From assembly GCA_036365145.1 (NCBI GenBank), contig JAEOAD010000029.1, positions 19,205,001 through 19,269,000 of the forward strand: a stretch of DNA of 64,000 nt, in the 5' to 3' direction. Below are positions 33,566-45,721 of the stretch, piece by piece (the first letter of the stretch is position 1; each line of letters starts with the position of its first letter). This DNA is from Orientallactaga sibirica. Its lineage: Eukaryota > Chordata > Mammalia > Rodentia > Dipodidae. The position numbers and the translations under genes are program-made. The notes beneath the pieces were generated by a model. The model made no database searches, had not been told where the DNA came from, and saw nothing but the letters and a program-made list of their open reading frames with translations.

Positions 33566-34858
33566 CCCTATCATAATTGTGCAACTATAAACATGGTTGA
33601 GTAAATATCTCTGTAGTGAAGTGTGAAGCAGTTAGGGTAAATGCCCAGTAAGGGAAGAAATGGGTCTGTTGGGACTTCTATACTCTTTTCTGGAATCTCC
33701 ATATTGAGTTCATAGTGGTATAAATTTGCATTCCACCAACACTGAATGAGAGTTCCTATTACTCCAAATACTCAACAACATTTATTGTCTCATTTGATTT
33801 TTTAATGATTTGCCATCCTTACTGGAGTAAGGTGGAATCATATAGATATTTTAATTTGCACTTCCCTGATGGCTAGGGATGGTGAACATTTTCTTAAGTG
33901 TATGTTAGCCATTTGAATTTCTTCCTATGAGAATTCTCTATTAAATTATCTACCCATTTTTGAGTGGGTTGTTTGACTTTTATTGTTTAGTTTTTTTTTT
34001 TTTTTGAGTTCTATGTAGAATCTCGATATTATGCCACTGTCAGCCACATATCTGGTGACAATTTCTTCCCTTTCTAGGGTAAACAATTAGCTCAGCTTAT
34101 GTTATGTTTGTATGTGCAACAGCTTTTTAGCTTCATGAGATCCCATTGACTGAGAGATTGTTTAATTTCATGGGCTACTGGGGAATATATTTTTCAGTTC
34201 AGCAAGTCCTTCCCTACGCCTATTCCCTCTTCCTGTACTTGAAGAGTTCCATGTCTTATGTTGAGGTCTTTAATCCATTTGGAGTTGATTTTTATGTATG
34301 ATGAGAAGAGTGGGTTTAATTTCATTTTTCTACAGATGCTTATCATGTTTGTCCAGCACAATTTGTTGAAGATGCTATCTGTTTCCAGTCCACATTAGTG
34401 ACACTTTGTCAAAGATGAAGTAGCTATAGCTACTGGACCTAAGATCTGGGTCTTCAATTCTGTTCCATTGGTATATATTTCTATTTTTATGCCAGTACCA
34501 TGATGTTTTTGTTACTATGGCTTTTTAATATAGCTTTAGATCAAGGTGGCAATACCTCTAGAGGTGTTTCTTTTGCTGAGGATATGTTTGGATATCTGAG
34601 GCTTGCTGCCATAGCATATGAATTTTGAGACCATTTTTCTATCTTTGTGAAGAATAATACTGGAATATTTATTGGTATTGCATTAAGTCTGTATATTGCT
34701 TTTGGGAAAATTGTCATTATTCACAAAATTATTTCTATCTAACCAGGACCATGGAAGGTCTTTCCATCTGCTCAAGTCCACCTCAATTTATTTCTTGAGT
34801 GTTTTTAGGTTTTCATTATATAGGTCATTCCAAGGTATTTATTTATTTTAGGCTATTA

Positions 34859-35050
34859 AAAATGGAACAGCAGCTGGGCGTGGTGGCGCACTCCTTTAAT
34901 CCCAGCACTCGGGAGGCAGAGGTAGGAGGATCGCTGGGAGTTCGAGGCCACCCTGAGACTACATAGTGAATTCCAGGTCAGCCTGGACCAGAGTGAGACC
35001 CTACCTCGAAAACCAAAAAAAAAAAAAAAAAAAAAAAAATGGAACAGCCT
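34859..35050 (+). repeat. B1 SINE with target duplication
   Basis: Body 34873-35039: GCTGGGCGTGGTGGCGCACT, CCAGCACTCGGGAGGCAGAGG, GAGACCCTACCTCGAAAACC and an A(25) tail. AAAATGGAACAGC flanks it on both sides. Full-length and well preserved. Confidence 0.97.
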
Positions 35051-35102
35051 CACTGATTTCTTTCTGCATATATTTGTTCTTTGCATACAGAAAGGCTACT
35101 GG

Positions 35103-35250
35103 TTTTTTTTTTTTTTTTTTTTTTTGAGGTAGGGTCTTGCTCGAGCCCAGACTGACCTGGAATTCACTATGTAGTCATGAATTCATGGCAATCCTCCTAT
35201 CTCTGCCTTTCGAGTGCTGGGACTAAAGGCATGTACCACTATACCTGATA
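35103..35250 (-). repeat. B1 SINE
   Basis: T-run, GAGGTAGGGTCTTGCTCGAGC, CAGACTGACCTGGAATTCAC, a 20-bp gap after TATGTAGTC, end CACTATACCTGATA. Confidence 0.92.
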
Positions 35251-36285
35251 TAATTATGTGATGTATTACGTTGCTTGATTTCCATATGATGAACCATCCC
35301 TGAATCCCTAGGATGAATCTTGCTTGATCAAGGTGGAACATTCCTTTGATGTGTTGTTGAATTCACTTTGCATTTTGTTGTTGTTGTTCAGGGTCTTTGC
35401 ATGTATGTTCATCAGGGAAATATGCCTATAATTTTCTTTACTTTTTGTACCTCTGTCTGGTTTTGGTATTAGGATGATGCTAACTTCATAAAAGGACTTG
35501 GGGAAGATTCCTTGTTATCTGATTTTGTGATACAGTTTGGGAAATATTGGTTCCAGTTCTTCAATGAAGGTTTGATAGAATTTGGCTGTGAAGCCATCAG
35601 ATCCTGGACTTTTCTTTTGTGAATGTTTTTGTTACCTTTTCAATCTCAATGAATGTGATAGGTTTGTTTAAGATACAAATCTTCTCGGAGTTTAGTTTTG
35701 GGAGGTGGTATGTGACTAGGAATTCATGTATTTCTTACCTGTTATCCAATTTTGTGGAATAGAGGTTTCAGTAGTATGCCCTGATGATTCTTCCAATTTC
35801 ATTGATGTCTGTTGTGACCTCTCCAGGTGCCCATCACTGGATGAATGGATAGGGACATTGTGGTGCATATACACAATGGAATTCTACTCAGGCAGTAAGA
35901 AAAAAAGATACAATGAAATTTGTGGGATAATGGATGGACTTAGAACAGATCATACTCAGCACACATACACAATCACAGAAAGACAAAAACTACACGTTCT
36001 CACTCAGCTGTGGTTCTTAAACTGGATTGTCTTGAGTTGCTGGCACAATAGATAGGCAACTTGAGGCTCAGGCAATAGGGGTGGAAAGGTTTGGGGGGAA
36101 AGGGAAGGGGAAGATGGGGGGAAATAAACACAAAACTAAACCCAAAATGAACTGGTGCCACAGAAACATTTCTCCTTGAAGGCAGCCTAAGAGGTATAAA
36201 CTTCAACAGGAGTATAGGGGGCGTGCCTGAAAAGTAGGGCCCTGGAGAGTGTTGGATAAAGTCTAACCTTAAAAAATTTTGGCTC

Positions 36286-36456
36286 TGGGCTGGAGTATGG
36301 CTTAGTGGTTGAAGTGTTTGCCTGTTAAGCTAAAGGATCCTGGTTCGATTCTCCAGGACCCACGTAAGCCAGGTGCACAAGTGGCACATGCATTTGGAGT
36401 TCATTTGCAGTGGCTAGAGGCCCTGGCATGCCCATTTTCTCTCTGACTGCCTCCCT

Positions 36457-36493
<37 letters not shown>

Positions 36494-36522
36494 TTGTAAA
36501 TAAATAAATATATAAAAATATT
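36286..36522 (+). repeat. tRNA-derived SINE, short subtype
   Basis: GGGCTGGAGTATGGCTTAG, B box GGTTCGATTCTCC, GTAAGCCAGGTGCACAAG, GCAGTGGCTAGAGGCCCTGGC, (CT)n 36463-36493, TAAATAAATA tail. Inserted into the 3' UTR of the inverted L1. Confidence 0.92.
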
Positions 36523-36850
36523 TTTTTTTAAAGTTGGATCTGAACTATAACACATAGTACCAGAATTAGGTGCTACCCACATTGACCTGCTGATCAGAGA
36601 GACATTGTGAAGGAGGGACCTGAAAGAATGTAAGAGCTACAAGGTGGGAAGGGGTAATCCTGAAGCATTGTTTTCACCACAGAGATGTATTGGTTCATTC
36701 ATTACCGCACCATGAATGTCAATAACCTCACTGAGGAGGGCCCACATTGGAAAACAGGTGGAGAAGAATGGAGAGATGTGTATGGCCTGATGGGAATATG
36801 ACCAACATGCAATGCATTCATAGAGTGAAGTTCACAATTAATTTAAAAAA

Positions 36851-39327
36851 ATGTTGAAAAAGGCACACACAAGTAGATAAGTAGCAAGAAACTTTGTTAG
36901 GAACAAACAAATGGTAAAGGTTTGGAAATCTGCCAAGACTCAGTGGAACTTGAGTGGAAAGGACTCAATTCCAAATGCAGTGGTCTGAGGCTTCTCTTTG
37001 GAGACTTCTGAGGGGAGGATGGATGGGTTTCTGGAGACATAGTTTGAGAAATGCCTTGATTTGGTTGACAATTTTAGGTTATATAGCATTTCCCCTATTG
37101 TAAATGATGCATTTGATTTTATTCATAAATACTCCAAGTTATACATAGGCATAAGAATATAAATAGGGTTTTCTTTCTAACATTTCAGTTTAAGGACACT
37201 TGGCCTTACTGTGTATGCATCCAAACTCAGTCCAGCCTGGAGTGACACCTGCTATTCCAGTCTGGATCTATCAAGGAATTTATCTTAATAGGAAGTGCAT
37301 GATGGTTGCTAATCATCATTTTTTAAAATAAAATATCTACTGGTAAGAAAATAAAATCATAATAGTGAACACAGACATAAATCAAATAGTAAATGCAAAT
37401 AAATTCACATTCATAATGAAATAACAGAAAAATAAACATCTAAGAGTAACCCTTTAGTACTTCAATCCCAGGCCCAATTCATCAATAATTTTTACAGTTT
37501 ACTTTGAAGAGAAAGTGAGACTGTCACCCATGACCTCTCTCATGTGAAGTACTGTCATTACTCACATGAAATATTGAAAGAAACATCTACAATCTTACAC
37601 TTGCTATTCTCCAATCTCTTTTTTCACGGAACAGTCCACTGGTATTCTAAAAATGTTCGTATACCATGACTTCTATTTGTCTGATGTTCCTCTAGGGCCA
37701 AGAGCTTCTCAAGAGAGCAGCACAAGTATTCTCAGCAGAGGCAGGGTGCACTGTAACAACCTGCAGACACATCTCCCAAGTAGTTTGGGAGTATGGGCTG
37801 AAATGGGGCAGCTGCTGCTTCTGTAATGGAGGGGCTTTTACTTATCAGTGGTTTATATACAACTACAGGGGGAGATGGTGTAGATTATTCATGGTAGGTT
37901 GGAATAGCACTTTTATCTGTGCCTACACTGTATTGTATTCAGAAGCTGCTAGCAAAATTGGACTTTGTCCACTCTACATCCTTAGATACCCACTGTCCAC
38001 AGATCCCCTTCCTGTGTCACTCCTGTTAATGCCTCTAATGATGTCACTGTCAGGAAACTTCTTTGGAAACATTTGTCTTCATCATAGAACAGGATTTCAG
38101 TGACCTCGGTGGTTAACTTGCCCTTCTCTGGATCTGCATGCAGTGTATATCAGAGAAATTTCTCACAGCATCTTTTAAAGGTGCTATTGCTTTGAAATAA
38201 GTTCATCAAGATGTAGCTACAAAGCATCTTCTCTGTTGAAGACACCACTGTTCCAGAGGTGGGTATTTGGATGGAGTGCAATAGGACTGGCACTTTTATG
38301 TTGCACAATGTCCAGAACTGTAAAGATGGAAATGACACTGAAGGCTTTGGCACTCATGGCTGGCACCAGGGCATGGGTGGCATCAGCACTGTGGATAGCT
38401 GCCCATGGCCACTCCTTGGAGCTGGCTCACACCCAGCATGGCTGACTCACACCTGAACTCCTGTGACAGCTGATACAACTGAACAGTACACAAGCTGCAT
38501 CTGCTGCATAGACACCCTGAAGAGTCACAGTATCATTTAGTGTATGGGGTCATAGTCAAAAGCCTGATGACACTTTTGAGAAGATTATTAAAGGAAAAAT
38601 AAAAGTCCAAGAAGTGTGTGTGTGGGGGCTCACACGATGTTCTCTCCTCCAATTTATTGGGTTTTGATCTAATTCTTCTTCCACCTTATAGGCCTCTGAC
38701 CTTTATTATGAAATATGGATTATGTGTGGAGCTGTCTACTAAGTGAACCCAAGAAAGGAATTTATGTGGAAGCATCATTTGCCTTCATCCATTTGCTGAG
38801 AGAAGGGAAAGTGAATATGGGTTTTACAAACAAGTCAGATGCTTTTGCTGATTATAACTTTGGGAAACTGAAGTTAGTGTTTTCATTATTAAGATTCTCA
38901 GAATAGTTCTAAATTGCTTGGAGTTTATGAAATGTGCATAGTCATTATAAATACAGGGAAAATAAGCAAAATCCGAGGGAATTTGGGACAAAGATATATT
39001 TTAAAAACTTGGATATACAAGAAAATTTGGATTTTGTGTACTTTCCTAGGGATTACATGAAGAAATATAATATGAACATGGTTAAACATGTGTGTGTATC
39101 TATATAACATATATTATTTTGTGCCATGTATTTGTATTAAATGTTACCACAAGGAAAGGAAGTTAGTAGAGAAGATGAGGGAAAAGGAGGAGCCTTTTAC
39201 AGTGAAAACAAAATACCATTCAGCAACTAATCCTGGAACATGTTTCTGTGTGTTGTGCATGTATGATGAGAAAAGAGAGAGAGAGAAAGAGAAAGACATT
39301 GAGAATCATGCTAAATAAAGCTTCATC
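36851..39327. other. unrecognised sequence, GC-richer around 37680-38460
   Basis: No L1, SINE or LTR signature. The middle portion has higher GC and several overlapping open stretches on both strands (37891-38103, 38150-38353 minus, 38259-38456), but no frame persists and I recognise no domain. An old processed pseudogene or decayed LTR is possible; nothing shows which. Confidence 0.4.
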
Positions 39328-39520
39328 AGGCTCTGGAGATGGCTCAACAGTTAAAGACACTTGCTTGCAAAGCCTGCTGGCAAGGATTCAATTCCTCAGT
39401 ACCCATGTAAAGCTAGATGCACAGAGTGGAGATGAGTGTGAAGTTTATGTGCAGCTTCAAGAGGCCCTGGTGTGCTTGTTCTCTCTCTCTCTCTGTAAAT
39501 AGATATTTTAAAGTAAAGAT
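39328..39520 (+). repeat. diverged tRNA-derived SINE
   Basis: GGCTCTGGAGATGGCTCAAC, B-box-like GATTCAATTCC, TAAAGCTAGATGCACAGAG, AAGAGGCCCTGGTGTGC, (CT)n. Confidence 0.78.
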
Positions 39521-40411
39521 TTGTCAAATTTTCAATAAAATTATGGATCTAGGTCTTAAAATTGCTGGAATGGTTTTGATGTATAGTGTATAACATATTT
39601 TATATACTTTGATTAAATATTTATGACTCATTGTAGTTAATATGTAAAATTATCTTCAAGTGCTTTAATGATTTTTTAAAATTGTTACAGTGCCTTAAAG
39701 CATGCACATTTCAGGATTATCATTTTAATCCTCAGCTCTTTATAAGGTAGGCTTTTCAGACATTTCAGTTCAGAGGGAATTTAGGGCAACTGTTGAGTGG
39801 TTATTTAGGGCTTTGTTATATGTACCCTCTTAGAATTAATATATTTTTATAGTAGACATCATCTGCAGCTAACACAAATGTCCTTTAAATTAGATGGAAT
39901 TTTTATACTCAAGTATCTAATTAGTAATTCTTAGAGAATTATTACACTAGTATCTGTTTTGAGATTGTGGAATATTATTCCTTAAAGAAACATATTTGTA
40001 ACATATTAGTGATGTAAATGTTTCTTAGCTCTAGTAGAAATGCTAAAAATGATCATGCAACAGTATTAAACATTATAACAATGTTTGCTCCTCTCTTCTC
40101 TCTCAGGACCTCTTATAACTTTAAGCTCTTATCTCTGAGAATTCCTGCACATCTGATAATTTACTTCATTATTTCAGTCATAAGCAAATAAAATATAATA
40201 TTTTGTTAACCCTAATGTTAAAAACAAAACAATTGAATTATCAATGTCATCCAATAACTTTTATTATACTAGTAACAGCTAATGTTACAAACCCCAGATT
40301 CCTTTCTGTGGTTGAGGGAACAGGAGATCTGGAAACAAAGATGAAATATGTATGTTGAATATTTTATGTGGATGATCTTAATGCACTTTTTTTCTGTTCA
40401 GAAATTGCTTG
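39521..40411. other. unrecognised AT-rich sequence
   Basis: No repeat or gene signature. Confidence 0.5.
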
Positions 40412-40621
40412 GCAGAGCTAGAGACATGACTTAGTAGGATAAATGCTTTCCACATAAGTATGATGACCTAAGTTCTAATTAAAAGCTGGGCACAGCTTCA
40501 TATAAACCTGCAACCCCAGTAATGGGAAACCCATGGACAGAAAACTCTCTGGGGCTTTCTGGAGAGCTCATCTAGCTTTCAGGTTCAGTGTGAGACTCTG
40601 TCTCAAAACATGGAGAATAAA
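40412..40621 (+). repeat. B4-like composite SINE (ID head + B1-like tail)
   Basis: GCTAGAGACATGACTTAGTAGG and GATGACCTAAGTTCTAATT form a tRNA/ID-type head. It is followed by a B1-like part, AGCTGGGCACAGCTTCATAT, CTGCAACCCCAGTAATGGG, GTGAGACTCTGTCTCAAAAC. Confidence 0.75.
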
Positions 40622-40622
40622 A

Positions 40623-40778
40623 GCCAGGCGTGGTTGTGCACGCCTTTAATCCCTAGCACTTGGGAGGCCGAGGTAGGAGGATCGCTGAGAGTTCGAGGCC
40701 ACTCTGAGACAACATAGTGAATTCCAGGTCACCCTGAGCTAGAGTGACACCCTACCTAGAAAAACAAACAAACAAAAA
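40623..40778 (+). repeat. B1 SINE
   Basis: GCCAGGCGTGGTTGTGCACG, CCCTAGCACTTGGGAGGCCG, GAGTGACACCCTACCTAGAA, then a (CAAA)n tail. It landed at the tail of the B4-like element: ACATGGAGAATAA stands before it and again after it. Confidence 0.95.
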
Positions 40779-40981
40779 AATACATGGAGAATAATTAAAG
40801 GAGATACCCTACATCAGTCTCTGGCCTCCACACATATGCATGTGTATCCACATACAGGCATATGTAGGCACACACATACATTGTGCATTCATATAGGGAC
40901 ACTATACACACATGAAGTACATGCCCCAAAGCAAAAGACTGCTTAGTAATCATAAGCTAACTATTCTTTTTTTAAAAAAAT

Positions 40982-41092
40982 GTTTTTTTTTTTTTTTTTT
41001 TTTGTGAGAGAGTCTCATTCTATAGACTGGGCTGTGCTTGAATTCATAACCTCTTGGCTGTTAGGTTTGAATATGAGCCACCATACTTGATG
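40982..41092 (-). repeat. old B1-like fragment
   Basis: A T(22) run, then GAGAGAGTCTCATTCTATAG, CTGGGCTGTGCTTGAATTC, GAGCCACCATACTTGATG: a diverged minus-strand B1. Confidence 0.55.
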
Positions 41093-41171
41093 ACACATCT
41101 ATCTATTCCTTAACAAATGCTTTGGAATACTCCACATTATAGAAAAAAAAATGATAACTTTAAATTAACAA

Positions 41172-41401
41172 TATTTTTATTTTTAATTATTTATTTATTT
41201 ATGAGAGCAAGAGAGAGGGAGGGAGGGGGGAGAGAGAGAGAAAGAAAAAAATGGGTGCACCAGGGCTTCTAGCTGCTGAAATTGAACTCTGGATGCATGT
41301 GCTACCTTGTGCATCTTGCTTATGTGTGTTCTGGGGAATCGAACCTGGGCCCTTAGGCTTCACAGGCAAAAACCTTAACCACTAAGACATCTGTCCAGCC
41401 C
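41172..41401 (-). repeat. tRNA-derived SINE, short subtype
   Basis: TTATTTATTT tail complement, GA-rich run, CCAGGGCTTCTAGCTGCTG, ACCTTGTGCATCTTGCTTAT, complemented head CTAAGACATCTGTCCAGCCC. Confidence 0.9.
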
Positions 41402-42395
41402 ATAACATTTCATTAATGAGCTAAGTGTAAATTTTAATGATGACCATGCAGCATTATTAAACATTATAAGAAATGAAAGACTTAGAATATTCTACAGTTT
41501 CCAAAGAACAAAGCAATATGAATATCTCCAAGGGTAGGAAAACACCAAACTTCTAAATTTTATATTTAAATTGACAAAATGTTCAAGAATAAGTAAACGA
41601 GTTTCAAGTTTGAAAACAAGGACAAAATATTTCTTATCTCACATGATTTTAAATTTTTTCCAAGTCAGTAAATTGATAGAATGTCTGACCAGCCTAATAG
41701 ACTATTTGGAGAAGCTTCTTGTGCCCTGTTGTTGATTTCTTATTCAGGTGTTTTGATTTTTGCAAGGATGGTTTGGGGGGGAGAGTTCCCTTCCTCATAC
41801 TTCTGCTCTTACTGGCTCAGGCAAGCTGATTAGCAGAAGCTCTTCCCAGCAGCTCTTGTCCCAAGCTGGATACTTGGTTAATTGCTGGAAGCTCCAACTC
41901 TCTCTTCTGTTTCTCTGTAGGGCTCACACCTGGGTTAATAATTCCTTACACATCTTCTCTTTTTGGTAGAAGAGTGTTTTGTGTGTTAACTTCTCTCTTT
42001 CTCCCCCACCTCAGGTTTGTTTGGTGAGGTTCCTATTCCATCATCCTGCTTGAATATAGGAAAATGAACACCATAATTGTGTTTCTGGTGATGGTGGCAT
42101 TGAAAACAAAAACCTGAATGTTTGATAGCAAAACTAGCAAAAATTGACCTAAATATTGGCAGTTTAACAATTGATGGGTAAATTTTGTTCTTGAATAATT
42201 GATAACTGATTCTCTTTTGATAAATATAGGTAATTGAGTTATTTTACATTATTTTAAAGTTATAAGAAGACCCATCAACAAACTATGCAAATAAAGAAAA
42301 TTTAATGTAAAAGTGCAGAAAAAGTCTTTGTAAAAAGGGCCTATAATTATAAAATATTTTAATATTTGTCCTTAGATATTATTTTTAAAAATATC
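41402..42395. other. unrecognised sequence
   Basis: AT-rich apart from 41700-42040, which is pyrimidine-rich (CTCTCTCTTCTGTTTCTCTG). No motif. Confidence 0.45.
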
Positions 42396-42700
42396 AACTG
42401 AGTGACTAGAGAGATGACTCAATGGTTACATATGCTTCCTGTGCAGACATGAGTGCCTGAAAAGGCCTGAGACTGCTGGCAGAACCCATATAAGTAGCTG
42501 GAAGTGGCCACATGCATCTGTAACCCCAGTCCCAAAGGAAGCAGGCACCAGAAAATCACTGTGGTTAAAGAATGGCACACTGCATTCAAAGGAAAAACTA
42601 AGCAGGCTAGTGATGCAATGAGTACCACTTATTTTCCTCTAATTGTCTTATGTGAGCCTATCAGACACTACATCAGGCCATACACATGCATGCACCAAAC
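42396..42700 (+). repeat. diverged B4-like or ID-type SINE
   Basis: GACTAGAGAGATGACTCAATGG, a degraded box region, then ATGCATCTGTAACCCCAGTC and GGCACACTGC words. The order fits an ID-B1 composite, and the end is unclear. Confidence 0.5.
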
Positions 42701-42841
42701 ACATCATACAAACCAGATCACACGTACTGAACAAAAGCAAAATACTTACCAAATAAGAGCAAATTTCAGAAATGTATGAGTATATGTACAAAAGAAGTGA
42801 ATATATTATAAAACTATTATATAAAAAGGTTTGGATGTATT

Positions 42842-44700
42842 GTATGTGTGTCAAAAAAGAAATTTTTCTCATTTTCATTTATGTATACAATGTATTTGGA
42901 TTCCAATCTACTCCTTTACCCTCTCTCTTCCATCTTTCCCTCCTACTAAAACCCTTCTTTTGCTCACTAGATTCCCATACGATTTCCATAACTTATCTAC
43001 TTTTTGACCCATTGCTTCAGGTTTGCTTCTTTAATCATGGATGGAAGGTTATTTACTGGAGAGTGGGAAATCCTCCAATGTTGTACCATCAAAGCACAAG
43101 ACTTCCCACAAGACCCTTCTCTCTTCTATAATGAGATATTGACAAGTTTTACCATATGCAGGAAACCCCATCTGCTGTAAGTCTGTAATTATAGTGAATT
43201 TGCCATATCCAGACAGCATCCCCAGCCCCTCCCCATCTTCATGCTTACACATTTATTCCACCTCATCTTCTTAAAGGTTTCCTGAGCCTTGGAGGTTATG
43301 GCTTAGATAGCATGTTTAGAACTCAGCACAAACCAGTTGGTTGTTCTTGGTAACTTTGTCATTTGAATATCTTTGTATCTAACACTATCTGTTGAATAAA
43401 GAAAAGTTTGTGTTTAAGGTTGGGAGTAGTGCCATCTATATTTAGCAGGTAGTTTGGTCTGCTGTCCTATTAGTGTAACCACAATACTAGTTTCCTCTCT
43501 AGGACTGAGGCCAATAGCCATAGTGTTTTGACCAGACTTATAGTATCAAGTATAGTTTTCCCCTTGAATAGTGCACCTCATAACCAATCAGAAAACTGTT
43601 GGTTATTCTGATAACATTCATGAAATTATTGCACCAGTAAGATTATCTTGCCTCACACGTCGTTTATGGAATATATAGGGTCCATAGCTGGGTAGGCCTA
43701 TTGATACTTTTATCCTGCAACAACTTAGATAGTACATTCCTGTATGAAGAGAGATAGCCAGCAATGAAGATTCATCCGGATCACTTCTATCTTAGCTGCT
43801 CATATTTTTAGCAATAGGGACTTTCCATGTAGTTTGGGTGGGCAACCAAGAGCAATAGTAGTAGTCAATATTGTTTTAAGGATCTTGGTGGCCTCTCTAA
43901 AAATGCACTGGAAGTTTTCTCATTCCTGGCACTGGCATTTTCAATTTAATTTCCCATGGATTCTGGAAACAGCATTGTCCATCCATGTAGGAAACTTTCA
44001 TTTAAACACATAGACACATGTGCATGCTTATATGTGTGTTTGTAGTTTGCTTATATACAAAGTAGTTCAGTAATATGTTTCAATATATCTTTACATGTGT
44101 TTGTATATGTGTGTATAGTTGACTTATAACGTACTAGGTTTCAATATGGTTCTTTCACATGTTCTTAGATTTGATTCACCTTCTCTCCACCTCTATCCCT
44201 CCTTGATCTTCACATCATTACACTTCCCACTATTACTCTTCTCTACTTACATGTTCCAAGTATTCTACTATATCTGTGCATGTCCATCATAGTTATTGTC
44301 TAGCTTTCTGGCCTCTACATACACTCCTTCCAACATTTAGCCACTCCAGTAGAAATTCAAAGTGATGTTCCTCATATGGAAAATAACACACAGCATTTGT
44401 GCTTCTGAGTCTGGGTTATTTCATCCAGCATGATCTTTTCCAGCTCTATCCACTTTCTTACACATTTCATAATTTCATTTTTCTTTATAGCAAAATAAAA
44501 CTCACTGGGTATTGTATCATATCTCCATAACCCATCCATTAGTTGCTGGATATGTATTCTGGTTCCATACTCTAACTATTGTGAATAGATCAGAAATAAA
44601 CATGATCTTACAAGTATCTCTGAAGTATAATGTAGAATTCTTATGTTATCCCATTTTGTATCAAAGAGTGAGCTTTAATCCATATAACTTTTTAAAAATA
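42842..44700 (-). mobile_element. old L1, 3' UTR and ORF2 end, reverse orientation
   Basis: Pyrimidine-rich plus-strand sequence (CTTTACCCTCTCTCTTCC) starts the minus-strand 3' end. The middle (CTTGGAGGTTATGGCTTAGA, AACACTATCTGTTGAATAAAG) resembles the 3' UTR of older rodent L1 (Lx-type). 44330-44640 (ATGATCTTTTCCAGCTCTATCC, CCATAACCCATCCATTAG) is the complement of the ORF2 C-terminal end. Confidence 0.65.
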
Positions 44701-45300
44701 TAATATCATAGGACTATAGGATGGTAGGCGAACTATGATTAAAATAAAACAGAGCCCAACAACAATAAGAAAAATATCAGTGTACTACAAATATCTGAAA
44801 AAGCCTTGTGCAGTTGGAAGTGAGATGGAACTAAGGCTTGAGTCAAAAGGGATGTACAGAAGCATTATTCTCTTGTTAATAAAGATTTATGTTCTTTTGT
44901 TTTGTTTTAGCTCTGGGTTAACAGTTCTGAAACTGAATGCTTATGCAATAATTAAAAACCTAATGTGGAGCTGCAGAGAAAGATCGATGATGGGTAAGTG
45001 TATTTGCCACACACGGATGAGAACTTGAGAAGACCTGAAATTGTTTTCCAGAAATTACATAAAAAGCTGAGCATAGTCATGTGTCCCTATAATACCAGTC
45101 CTGTGTGGTAGGAGTGAAGACCACATGATTTCTGGGTCTCAGTATTCAGGCATTCTGACTGCAAACAACAGTTCCAAGTTCAGTGAGACATTCAGGCTAA
45201 ATAAAATAAAGGAACAGCATGATGGATGATGCCCAATGTTATACTCTGTCCTCCATAAACTTGTGCACTGCAACATGTATCTGTGAGCATATGCGTGTGC
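44701..45300. other. mostly unrecognised, with a possible B4-like SINE
   Basis: 44970-45200 (GCAGAGAAAGATCGATGATGG, AAGCTGAGCATAGTCATGTG, ATAATACCAGTCCTGTG) may be a decayed ID-B1 composite on the plus strand. Nothing else is recognised. Confidence 0.4.
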
Positions 45301-45301
45301 G

Positions 45302-45329
<28 letters not shown>
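45301..45329. repeat. (CA)n microsatellite
   Basis: CA units followed by CGTGCTTACACTATACACACACC. Confidence 0.88.
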
Positions 45330-45332
<3 letters not shown>

Positions 45333-45656
45333 TTACACTATACACACACCACACACATGCACAAAATGAATAAATACAAATTTTTAAAAAGTTCAAAAAT
45401 GACAGATGTTATGAAAGAGGAACCTCACTGATAGGTAGAAGCTTAAAGAGAATTCTGGGATGGCATGTAAGGATATATATGTAGATTTACACACCAAGAT
45501 GAACTCATGTTTCACTTAATATTGATGTGAATGGTGAAGTTTAGAGATATGTAGTATACAAAGGTTAGTATATATATATATTTAAAAACCACAATGCAAA
45601 AGGACTTCAATTAATAATACCCTATGGGTAATAGAGTATCTAATTAGCAGACCTTG

Positions 45657-45660
<4 letters not shown>
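45330..45660. other. unrecognised AT-rich sequence
   Basis: Nothing supportable. Confidence 0.45.

Positions 45661-45712
<52 letters not shown>
45661..45712. repeat. (TA)n microsatellite
   Basis: About 25 TA units abutting the 3' end of the following minus-strand L1. Confidence 0.93.
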
Positions 45713-45715
<3 letters not shown>

Positions 45716-45721
45716 ATTTAT

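Larger units (their letters stand above)
33566..36850 (+). mobile_element. L1 with internally inverted 2.3-kb segment
   Basis: 33566-35825 is ORF2 on the minus strand, from the C-terminal region at the left to the block preceding the RT domain (encoding GEVTTDINEIGRIIRAYY) at the right. From about 35826 ORF2 continues on the plus strand (CPSLDEWIGTLWCIYTMEFY) to its end and a shortened 3' UTR. Only about ten codons are missing between the inverted piece's C-terminal end and the resumed plus-strand part. That is the pattern left by twin priming (5' inversion). Confidence 0.82.

Noticed and set aside
38236..38456. Resemblance of an Ala/Leu-rich open stretch to a tetraspan membrane protein such as a claudin
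   Set aside because: No signature residues could be found in either strand and the frame is short.
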